The position numbers were made by a program, and so were the translations under genes. A stretch of DNA of 64,000 nucleotides. Source: Comamonas sp009360615. GTDB taxonomy: Bacteria > Pseudomonadota > Gammaproteobacteria > Burkholderiales > Burkholderiaceae_C. Where the stretch lies: the NCBI RefSeq assembly GCF_035784015.1, contig NZ_JALKOW010000007.1, one strand, 5' to 3'. The number at the start of each line of letters is the position of its first letter. Position 1 is the stretch's first letter. Under the pieces are notes generated by a model. The model made no database searches. It had not been told where the DNA came from and was given only the letters and a program-made list of their open reading frames with translations. Below, piece after piece: positions 42,853-50,528 of the stretch.

Positions 42853-43364
42853 TGCTCGCCCTTCCCTTTTTCGTGTTTTGTAGACGGCGCTTGGGAGTTA
42901 TGAATGAACGGAGGTCGCCGCCCCCATCTCCGGGCCTTGAGTTCTGGATGCTCTCCGCCGCCCGCCCAAATATCAGTCACGAGCCATTCCTCGAAGTAAT
43001 CGAGCCACTCAGCGGCCCACGGCAGATAGGTATCACCAACGCGCATCTGCGGCATCCATTCTTGCGTCCGCGGAAGCCAAAGACACAGCTTGGTGCCCTG
43101 CCCTTTATGAGGATAGACGTGTGGCAAAGTCCGCCCTAGAGCGAGTACCTTCGGATCCGGGTCCATCACCAACAGTTCAGGAAAATTGGAGGGATAGACC
43201 TTCAGAAGACATTGATAGACCCGGCCCATTGGCGTTGGGGCCACCTTGAATCCGAATCTGAGCTCTCGTCCCTGGACGAATTCCAGAGTCGTTTCTGGCC
43301 AATGTAGTGCCTTCAATTCAGCGTGGCGCTGGGCAAGGCTCGGCAGACGAAGTGGAGGTCTCAA
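42849..43364 (-). CDS. E2-like protein of a short type II CBASS
   Basis: A 171-aa protein with an E2 ubiquitin-conjugating-like fold: YPSNFPELLVMDP (residues 57 to 69), then PHVYPHKGQGTKLCLWLPRT with the presumed catalytic Cys94, and WAAEWLDYFEEWLVTDIW afterwards. There is no E1 or JAB domain in the locus, so this is the 'short' E2-only type, in which the E2 primes the CD-NTase by conjugation. The start appears to be TTG, behind a GGAGGG site inside the end of the preceding gene. The C-terminal 20 residues are disordered and basic. Confidence 0.82.
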   Translation of the reverse strand: MRPPLRLPSLAQRHAELKALHWPETTLEFVQGRELRFGFKVAPTPMGRVYQCLLKVYPSNFPELLVMDPDPKVLALGRTLPHVYPHKGQGTKLCLWLPRTQEWMPQMRVGDTYLPWAAEWLDYFEEWLVTDIWAGGGEHPELKARRWGRRPPFIHNSQAPSTKHEKGKGEQ

Positions 43365-44626
43365 TCGGAAGGCCCTCCGAAATAGGTATGCGCCCGCGCC
43401 GGGGTGACTACCGACGCCGCACCTGCGACCATGAAACCTGCCTGCTTCAACGTCCGGTGGCTCTCACGTCGTTGCGCGCTGTGCTGCAGCACGGCCTGCT
43501 TTGCTCGCTGTCCGAACGCGTTCTCCACGGCATTCGAGACAGCGTCAAGTCCCTGGTTGCCTTCGATGGCAGCCAGCAACCCGTCCAGGTCAACCACGAA
43601 CTTCTGTTGCCACTGAGAAAAAGCTTGCTGGCGTTTCGACTCGTTCATGGAGGCAGCAAGGTTGTCAGACTGCGCACATGGGTTGATCAAGGTCCATATT
43701 TCCTTACCGGACTGAAGAACCTCGCGCTCAAACAGCTCCGGCATGAGTTCCACGATGTCGAAGAACAAATCCAGAGGACCATCGTGCGGGTTCGGTGCCA
43801 AGATGGCATACGCCTTAGCGAACAGACTCGTCAAAAACACTGAGGTCGGCGCAATCTCGGAACCCACTTCTAGATCTCCAAAGGAAATGTTGCGATGCAC
43901 CTTACCCAGCTGGACGAACCTGCTCAAAAGACGGGCAAATACTTCGTCCGCCACCGGCAGCGGCACGAGATCGGCCTTGCGTGCCTGCGCAAATTCCGCT
44001 GTCAGAGCCTCCGAAAGCCGAAAGACCGGCGGCACCTGTGCGGCTGCATCAAATCCCAGACAGTACCCTTTCGGGTTGGTCGAAAGATAGTTCTTGCGCT
44101 CGCTGTCAGGTATTCGCCCATGGTGCTCACCATAAGGAAGCACATGCAGCGGGTCATCAATGACCGGCGCAAAGTCGGCTCGCATGCCACCCGAGTAGAT
44201 AAGCGTCACGCATCGCTCCCATCGCTCGATGCCAAGTCCATAACGCTCGGCATAGCGCTTCAAAACGACGTACAAGTGCTCGAGCAACAGGGCGGCCCCG
44301 CCGGGTCCCCCATATCTGATGAGTGCAGCCTTGGACAATCGGACCACCAAGTCAATGTCGAAGCCCTCGCGGCTCGCATCCATAGGCCGGACGATAGTTC
44401 CCATTTGGCGAGAACCCTGTGCGTGTATCTGTTCCACTAACCCATCGAATTCCGCGCATTCGATGAGGTACTCGCCCGTCGCCTTATAGGCCCGCTCAAG
44501 TTCCTCGAGCTGGGTAGCCGTTGGTTCGAAGGCCCTCGCAATGACTTCCGCCAGGTAGGTGAAGCGAGCCGACGCCGAGGCGGTGACTTTGCGAATAGCC
44601 CGTGGGAAATAATTGGTTCGGTTCAT
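43361..44626 (-). CDS. Second nucleotidyltransferase in the CBASS operon
   Basis: A 421-aa nucleotidyltransferase. The GS motif is AQGSRQMGTIV (GS at 71 to 72), the two acidic ligands are in EGFDIDLVVRL (D90, D92) and the third is in MRADFAPVID (D151). All catalytic positions are thus present. The rest is a helical domain. It differs from the 477-aa CD-NTase in having no AGS-C domain. Two intact-looking nucleotidyltransferases in one CBASS operon are unusual. It could make a second signal, build a precursor, or modify RNA. It ends HTYFGGPSD just before the E2-like gene. Confidence 0.85.
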   Translation of the reverse strand: MNRTNYFPRAIRKVTASASARFTYLAEVIARAFEPTATQLEELERAYKATGEYLIECAEFDGLVEQIHAQGSRQMGTIVRPMDASREGFDIDLVVRLSKAALIRYGGPGGAALLLEHLYVVLKRYAERYGLGIERWERCVTLIYSGGMRADFAPVIDDPLHVLPYGEHHGRIPDSERKNYLSTNPKGYCLGFDAAAQVPPVFRLSEALTAEFAQARKADLVPLPVADEVFARLLSRFVQLGKVHRNISFGDLEVGSEIAPTSVFLTSLFAKAYAILAPNPHDGPLDLFFDIVELMPELFEREVLQSGKEIWTLINPCAQSDNLAASMNESKRQQAFSQWQQKFVVDLDGLLAAIEGNQGLDAVSNAVENAFGQRAKQAVLQHSAQRRESHRTLKQAGFMVAGAASVVTPARAHTYFGGPSD

Positions 44627-44668
44627 AGGGAGGTCTGGCTGTAGGCCTGTCGTCGTTCAAGAAGGAAG

Positions 44669-45154
44669 TCAGGCGACCAGGTGGCGCTCGTTGTGGGGTC
44701 CCGTGCGAGCCAAAATCAAACGTGCAGCCAGCAACAGAATCGCCAAAGCAAAGCCAATCACGCTTACTGACATCCTGAAGCTGCGGTAGCCAGGCAGTTC
44801 ATCTGACAGTGCGACCTCGACCGGCGCTCCACCATCCAGCCCTTTCACGAACGCTGAAACGATGGCTTTCATCTGCTCGACGAAAGCCGCGACAAGGAGC
44901 AGGCCTCCAATTGGAACCAATGTGCCTCCGAGATAGACGAGGCGCCTCTGATTTGCGAGGAAACAACCGACCAAGCATTCCGGCATGGTTGGCCTACTTC
45001 TTTTTCTGGAGGACGCTTTTGACAGACGTCCAACAGACTTCCCCCAGTGCAGCCTTCCTCGCTTGACGTGGTGTCCAACAGGCATGACGGTCTGGCTGCG
45101 TTCACGCCCATCTCCGATATGGTGCCCGTCGCCGGGATGGTTGCTCTTTGCCAT
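44669..45154 (-). CDS. Two-TM protein at the head of the CBASS operon
   Basis: A 161-aa protein with a perfect GGAGGT site 5 bases before its ATG. The basic N-terminal part begins MAKSNHPGDGHHIGDGRERSQ, a start that I associate with a family of small proteins near nucleotidyltransferase operons (low confidence). From about residue 40 to 65 the sequence is unlike that family, and the other frames look no worse, so an old frameshift or fusion is possible. Two hydrophobic helices lie at about 72 to 92 and 130 to 149. It is probably an accessory membrane protein of the CBASS operon. Confidence 0.6.
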   Translation of the reverse strand: MAKSNHPGDGHHIGDGRERSQTVMPVGHHVKRGRLHWGKSVGRLSKASSRKRSRPTMPECLVGCFLANQRRLVYLGGTLVPIGGLLLVAAFVEQMKAIVSAFVKGLDGGAPVEVALSDELPGYRSFRMSVSVIGFALAILLLAARLILARTGPHNERHLVA

Positions 45155-45187
45155 CGTGACCTCCTATCTCGATTTAATGAAGTATAT

Positions 45188-45204
45188 CTAATCAAAATGA
45201 TTAG
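45188..45204. promoter_or_regulatory. Palindromic operator candidate for the CapW-like regulator
   Basis: CTAATCA (45188 to 45194), AAA, TGATTAG (45198 to 45204): a perfect 7-bp inverted repeat with a 3-bp spacer. It sits in the 100-bp AT-rich gap between the divergent CBASS operon and the WYL regulator gene, the known place for CapW operators. Confidence 0.7.
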
Positions 45205-45254
45205 GCAACGATATTTTTTAGTCGCCATGGTGTCGCGTCGTCTATGATGTTGGG

Positions 45255-46199
45255 ATGGCAGAAAACCTTGACCGGCGAACTAAGTTCCTCGCCGACCTAA
45301 CCAAGACCCAGCGGGAACGGCTATCGCACATTGACTTCAAGTTGTACTTCCTGGGCGAGCTCCGCCGAGCCGATGTTGTTGATCGATTTGGCACCGGCCC
45401 CGCCGGCGCTACGCGAGACATTGCGCTCTACCGCGAAATCGCATCAGAAAATCTCGAACTAGACAGTTCGGACAAGGTCTACAGGCCAACCCCCGCCTTC
45501 AAGCCGCTGTTCGAACACAACCCTCGTCGAGTCCTCACCGCGCTGACACAGGGATACGGTGAAGGCCTGGGGGAACTTGTTGGCGATGCGGTGCAACCCA
45601 TGCTGCGATGCGAGATGCCCAGTGCGCTGAGCCTCCCGAAGATGTCCGTGTTGGCTCCAATCACGCGTGCCATCAATCGCGGCAAAGCAGTGCGGCTTCG
45701 CTACACGTCCATAGACAGCGGTCAGACAGAACGAGAACTGGTCCCGTTAGCGCTGGTAGACATCGGCGTGCGCTGGCATGTCCGAGCCTTCGACCGAAGG
45801 CGCAAGCAGTTCCGCGACTTCGTCTTTACCCGAATGGACGAGCCTTTGGTACTTGAAGACAGCCCAGTTCAGTTAGAAGAAACGGCCGAGTTCGATATAC
45901 AGTGGAGCCGCATCATTGAATTGGAGTTAGTGCCTCACCCTGAACATCCCCGTCCAGAAGTCGTGAAGATGGACTATGAGTTCCCAGAAGAAGGCGTCCT
46001 GCGAGTTCGCGTAAGAGCGGCCAATGCTGGATACATGCTTCGTCGATGGTCCGTAGACTGTTCTTTGGACCATCATCTGCGCGGACTTGAGTACGCTCTT
46101 TGGCTAAGCGACCCACTCGCACTCTACGGCTCAAGCAACGCGCAGTTGGCTCCGGGATATCAAGACCCACGCTCAGACCGCGAAATCAAGGCTTTGTGA
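45255..46199 (+). CDS. capW: WYL-domain transcription regulator of the CBASS operon (CapW-like)
   Basis: A 314-aa protein. The N-terminal winged helix (residues 14 to 60: RLSHIDFKLYFLGELRRADV, DRFGTGPAGATRDIALYREI) is followed by a WYL domain (about 130 to 200: VRLRYTSIDSGQTERELVPL, VRWHVRAFDRRRKQFRDFVF) and a WCX-type C-terminal region. CapW proteins repress CBASS operons and release on DNA damage or phage attack. The divergent orientation and the palindrome between the genes fit. A strong terminator follows it. Confidence 0.87.
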   Translation: MAENLDRRTKFLADLTKTQRERLSHIDFKLYFLGELRRADVVDRFGTGPAGATRDIALYREIASENLELDSSDKVYRPTPAFKPLFEHNPRRVLTALTQGYGEGLGELVGDAVQPMLRCEMPSALSLPKMSVLAPITRAINRGKAVRLRYTSIDSGQTERELVPLALVDIGVRWHVRAFDRRRKQFRDFVFTRMDEPLVLEDSPVQLEETAEFDIQWSRIIELELVPHPEHPRPEVVKMDYEFPEEGVLRVRVRAANAGYMLRRWSVDCSLDHHLRGLEYALWLSDPLALYGSSNAQLAPGYQDPRSDREIKAL

Positions 46200-46301
46200 G
46201 CGCACCGTAGCGAGACCCCAAAGGGGAGATTTTGAGAAGCATCCATTGACATTAATCATGACTGCCTCTCCTTCGATCACGCCTACAAAATCATGCAGCA
46301 C

Positions 46302-46329
46302 AAAAAAGCCACCGTTCGGTGGCCTTTTT
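46302..46329 (+). terminator. Intrinsic terminator after the regulator gene
   Basis: GCCACCG (46308 to 46314), TT, CGGTGGC (46317 to 46323), then CTTTTT, with an A run on the other side. It may work in both directions. Confidence 0.85.
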
Positions 46330-46392
46330 CATTGTTCCCTCGGCGCTACAGCAGACTCACTTATCTAATGCACACCAGTCCGGTGATTGAAG

Positions 46393-47374
46393 TGCTTAGA
46401 TGTACGGTCCCAGGAAGTGATGGTGCATTCTTTAGCCTGGAACAGGAGAAAGCACTATGGCAAGCCGCCTGCATGGCAGCGCCCTCACAACGCCGCGTAT
46501 CCGCGCAGAACTACAGCTAGCCACCGGATCCCTTCGGTCCTTGGCCAAGCTCTATGGCCTCAACCCAAAGACCGTGGCCAAGTGGTGTGCGCGCACCTCG
46601 GTGCTCGATGAACCCATGGGTCCTCGGGACAGAGCAAGCCAGCATCTTTCCCAAGAGCAAGAACACTTGACCATTGCGCTGCGCAACCAAGGGCACCTGT
46701 CACTGTACAATCTCATGGGGGCAACTCCTGGAGACGGCACCCAAGCTCAGCCGCAGCGCCTTGCATAGATGCCTGCAGCGTCACGGAATCAGTCGACAGC
46801 CAGCAATGCAGGTTCCATGAAGGCACGGAAAGTTTGAAGAAACGACACTGGGCTTCGTGCACAGCGACAGCGCCGAAATAAAGATCTCCAGCGGCAGACA
46901 GCACATGTTTGTTGCCATAGACCGCGTCACATAGTTCACGTATGTTGCGTTCTTTGACAGGGCCACGAAAGCCAACGCAGCACAGTTCCTTCGGCAGGTG
47001 CTTGTGGCCCTCCTGTACCGCATACATACCGTTCTGACGGACTACGGCATGGGGGTCATATCTTTGAACGCATCTGTAAGTTCAATGGAATCGAGAAACG
47101 ACATACCAAGCCGTACCCCCCATGGACTAACGGTATGGTCGAGCGCATGAACCGGACCATCAAGGAATCCACGATCAAGCCGTATGAGTATGAGGGCCTG
47201 GAACAGCTACGGGACCATGTCCAGGCATTCGTTCAAAGCTTCAACTTCGGCAAGCACTTGAAGGCGCTCAGGTGGACAACACCATTTCGGGCGGTGTGTG
47301 AGGCATGGGAAAAAGATCCAAGCCGCTTTAGGCTTAATCCGCGCCATCTCACCGTGGGACTGAACATCTAAGCA
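46393..47374 (+). mobile_element. IS481-family insertion sequence, inactive
   Basis: Ends are imperfect 20-bp inverted repeats: 46393 to 46412 (TGCTTAGATGTACGGTCCCA) and 47355 to 47374 (TGGGACTGAACATCTAAGCA), matching at 17 of 20 positions. Total length is 982 bp, normal for the family. The transposase inside is broken by several frameshifts. No clear target-site duplication is visible. Confidence 0.85.
46457..47371 (+). pseudogene. IS481-family transposase, frameshifted
   Basis: The N-terminal part (46457 to about 46768) encodes RLHGSALTTPRIRAELQ and a helix-turn-helix YGLNPKTVAKWCARTS. The C-terminal part (47135 to 47371) encodes MVERMNRTIKESTIKPYEYE ... HLKALRWTTPFRAVCEAW, with the last catalytic Glu region of the DDE domain. 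The middle is in changed frames, so no full protein can be made. Confidence 0.88.
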
Positions 47375-47622
47375 GCGAGTTGCTATCGGTCACGGCTGCG
47401 CCGCGAACTCACGCTTATCGCCTCATCGCAGCAACCTAGTGGACGATAGCCAGTCGCGCATCGGACGTTGCTTGTGTCGCGCCAGGCAACTAAGGACTGG
47501 GCCGCGATCCACGAGACCATGGGTGCGCTCGGTGTCTAGCAGCAGGCCGGTTGCCCCCGCTAATGCCGCCCTGGAAAGCCAAATTACGAGAGCTTCAAGT
47601 GCATCCTGAAGGCCGCATCAGA

Positions 47623-48174
47623 TTACAGTGTCAATTGCGAACAGGTGATTCGCTGCAAACCAAGTTGAAGCTGCTCTACAACTGCCGGATCTGCCAGACC
47701 TTTTTCAGGATCTGATCTGACAAGCTTGTTACGGCACCATACGGGCCACTGGAGATAGTCGTCGTCGATAGCGAGCCAATCGGATGGACGGCGACGAAAC
47801 ACGTCTGCCCAGACCTGCATGCCTCGGTAAGCTGATTCGAATTCGGCACGATTCATCTCACTATGAAAAGTTGCCCCGATGACTCTGGTGCGCAGCTCAA
47901 GAGGCAGACGACGTGCAGCACCATGGCAGCCGTATTTCATGGCCCAGGACGTAGACAGGACGATGCGGACCGCAGGATGTGGTTCCAAGAGCTCGACTAT
48001 CAAAGGAGCATGTTCGAACAATCTGTCACTGGAAGATGCGTCTAGGTAGGGCCCTTTTGACGCTGACCAAAGAACATTGTGATGATGTAAAACGCCGTCG
48101 AAATCTAGATAAAGCACCGGCCCACAACCCGGCAAGCCTAGAGACTCTGACCTATTGATGTGCATGTTTGTCAT
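47623..48174 (-). CDS. HAD-superfamily phosphatase-like protein (RNA-repair-type HAD)
   Basis: A 183-aa protein with HAD motif I as VLYLDFDGVLHHH (residues 20 to 32), motif II in IVLSTSW (about 71 to 77) and motif IV acidic residues in WLAIDDDY (about 133 to 140). The form with DFDGVLHH and STSW is that of the HAD domain seen in 'Swiss army knife' RNA repair proteins, which act on RNA ends. It stands alone between two transposon remnants. Confidence 0.75.
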   Translation of the reverse strand: MTNMHINRSESLGLPGCGPVLYLDFDGVLHHHNVLWSASKGPYLDASSSDRLFEHAPLIVELLEPHPAVRIVLSTSWAMKYGCHGAARRLPLELRTRVIGATFHSEMNRAEFESAYRGMQVWADVFRRRPSDWLAIDDDYLQWPVWCRNKLVRSDPEKGLADPAVVEQLQLGLQRITCSQLTL

Positions 48175-48424
48175 GACCGATCTTCTTCGGAAAAGTGCAA
48201 TTGTTTAGTAGTAGGCGACATTCAGGCTCTCAAAACTAAAAGCTCGCCAACTGAGCTTCAGTGAACGCTGAATTTAAACGCCAATCTAACCGCTGAATCG
48301 CCCCGGGATTCGCGGAACTTAGGCCACCACCTCGGTGTTCTGACTGGCGAGTTGCCAGGAGTAGTTTGCCTCGGCTACTGCTGACGGGATATACCCGATG
48401 GGTTCGAGCAAGAGATGGGGTTGA

Positions 48425-49525
48425 ACCAACACCCCCATTCGAGCGTTGCGAACTCCACGGCCTCATTTGTTTTCCAAGGGTGCTCGGTGATGAATGAGTT
48501 CGGCCTTGTAGCGCCCATTGATGGTCTCGGTCAAGGCGTTGCCATAACTGTCACCCTTGATATCCGCCGACGGTTCAATGCCCGCTTTGGGGCGCCTCTC
48601 GGGGTAGCGGATGCTGACGTACTTCGAGCATCTGTCGGAGTTGCACAACAGGCTTCCATCGCGTTCTGGCTGCCGCGCGAGTAAAGCTTGCTCTGCCCAT
48701 CGAGCATGAAGTCCGTGCGCATCAAACCGCTCACCCCGCCAGCCGACGATGCGCCTTGCAAACACGTCGATGACAAAGGCAATGGACAGCCAGCTCTGCC
48801 TGTTCGAGACCCACGGCTGGTTGGGTCGCCGCGCCTGGAATTGCCGATTGACCCGGTCCAGCGGACAAGGTGCCTTGGCATCACCGGCAGTGGTGCCACG
48901 ACCTTGCCGCGCACCTCATCACGAAGCTCCAGCTTGCGCATCAGTCGCTCCAATGTGCAACGAGCCTCGACAACGTCGGCGCGTGCCAGATTCCGCCACA
49001 CCTTGCCGGCACAATAGACCTGCATGTTGGCTTGCCAGCTACGTTCAATCTGTGGCGTCAGCATCTCGTCGCAGTGAGTGCGGGCACGGCGCTTAAGTGG
49101 CTCGCGCAGCAGCGCCACATGTCTTCTCTATGCCGACGGAGCGACTGGCAAGACCTCGCAGACCGGGTCGCCCCCCGAAGGCATCGCAATGGTTGTCGAT
49201 GCAGATCTTCAGGAAGATAGCCGGCGGGCGAGCTCTGCCTAGCTGAAAACGCACTGGCCAGTTTCAGTATCTCATTGGCCCGCCGCCGCTCCTCGACCTC
49301 GCGTTCCAGCTCCTTCATCCGCTGCGCCTCCTCACTTGTCCTGACGCCGTCACGCAAGCCTGCATTGACTTCAGAGCGCTTGTCCCATTCGTTCAAGGTT
49401 GTGGCACACAACCCATCTGGGGCGTGATGGACTCAATGGCCGCTCAATGCGGTGGGCACTCCCCACGATGCTCCTACACTATCCTCACGGCTCGCTCACG
49501 AACTTCAGGCGAGAACATGTTCGAC
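48425..49525 (-). pseudogene. IS3-family transposase remnant (OrfA and OrfB, frameshifted)
   Basis: On the minus strand the region from about 49525 encodes MFSPEVRERAVRIV, then LNEWDKRSEVNAGLRDGVRT and a coiled coil with ELEREVEERRRANEILKLAS, the ending of an IS3 OrfA. Downstream pieces encode parts of the OrfB integrase core, such as the end KAGIEPSADIKGDSYGNALT with the catalytic Glu region replaced by TETINGRYKAELIH. Many frameshifts and stops make it inactive. Exact ends were not found. Confidence 0.8.
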
Positions 49526-49738
49526 TTCCTTATGGCTCAATCCTCTCATAGCGGTGAACCTCCTGAAAACCCTGAACGATTCATAGCGCCAACCGACCGT
49601 CGCTACATCTTGGGCTGCTCGATATGAAAATCAACATCTTGGATGAGATGCCGCTCTCACTGACCTGAAATAGCTCTCCTTTTAAGCCCCTTTTTAGGAA
49701 CAACTAAGGCTACAAACTCTCAAAGCCGCAGTGTCTAC

Positions 49739-50209
49739 TCATCGCTTATTCTTATCCATGGTGATCACGACAGACCGATTAGCTTGTTTAAGACTATTCG
49801 CATTCACGTCAAAGCCGTAGATGTTGTGCAACGCGAGGACAACGCCGCATGATCGCGAATAGCCGCCTTCGCAGTGCACAACGACGGAGCGTATTTCTGC
49901 CGGGAGAGCTCGAACAAATGCATGTATTTCCCTTGCCTGTGGGGCGGTAAAACCGTCCTTTATCTTTGTCTTTGCCCGCTCAGAAATCTCAGCGTTTAAA
50001 AAATCTACGTCGGCAAAACTTAATCGCAAAATATGGATAAATCCATGCACGTCGGCGGGAGCGCGCTCTGGAGCAGTGATCGAAATCATCGCCACTGAGC
50101 CAAGCGGTGGAAGTTGTTCTGCAACCCTTCTTGAAACAGCAATTGCCTGACGAGTACCAGGTGGTGGTTTGTACAGAAGATCAATGACCTCCCTTAGTGA
50201 TTGACCCAC
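49739..50209 (-). CDS. Dual-specificity/tyrosine phosphatase-like protein
   Basis: A 156-aa protein with a GTG start behind GAGGAG. The active-site P loop is VVHCEGGYSRSCGV (about residues 116 to 129), giving the HC-x5-R signature with the nucleophile Cys and the Arg. The general acid is not obvious. It is the size of small phage- and island-encoded phosphatases. Whether it acts on phosphoprotein or on RNA 5' phosphate cannot be said. It follows the second ABC three-component system on the same strand. Confidence 0.75.
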   Translation of the reverse strand: MGQSLREVIDLLYKPPPGTRQAIAVSRRVAEQLPPLGSVAMISITAPERAPADVHGFIHILRLSFADVDFLNAEISERAKTKIKDGFTAPQAREIHAFVRALPAEIRSVVVHCEGGYSRSCGVVLALHNIYGFDVNANSLKQANRSVVITMDKNKR

Positions 50210-50254
50210 TTTTCATCTCCTCACAGCGTGCATCATGGGCGTTCTTTCTTGCTC

Positions 50255-50482
50255 CTAAAGTACAGGGCGTATTTCAACTGCAACGTTAGCCTTTATAGCG
50301 CCTTCGGAAGTCACAACGTCAGATCTCAGAGCCGAGTAGTGAAGAATTGCCAGTTGAACAGGGGCGACCTCGCAAGCATCAACAAGCCTTTTGATAGTTC
50401 CGAACAGAAACGAGCGATACCCACTTTCGCAGAGAGAAGCATCTCTACCCTGAATCTTCTGAGCAGCGATTCCGACCGGCAA
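50255..50482 (-). CDS. Possible small protein between the ATPase and phosphatase genes
   Basis: A 75-aa frame starting with TTG. The segment GYRSFLFGTIKRLVDACEVA followed by VQLAILHYSALRSDVV has protein-like alternation, but the start is weak and no family is recognised. A 5' truncated gene is another possibility. Confidence 0.35.
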   Translation of the reverse strand: MPVGIAAQKIQGRDASLCESGYRSFLFGTIKRLVDACEVAPVQLAILHYSALRSDVVTSEGAIKANVAVEIRPVL

Positions 50483-50528
50483 GTTGCAAGGCTAGCGTCC
50501 GCACTTTCGCCAGAAGGGGGGCCGATCG

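Noticed and set aside
46713..47027. Minus-strand frames inside the IS481 element
   Set aside because: They are antisense to the decayed transposase, which is recognisable on the plus strand on both sides.
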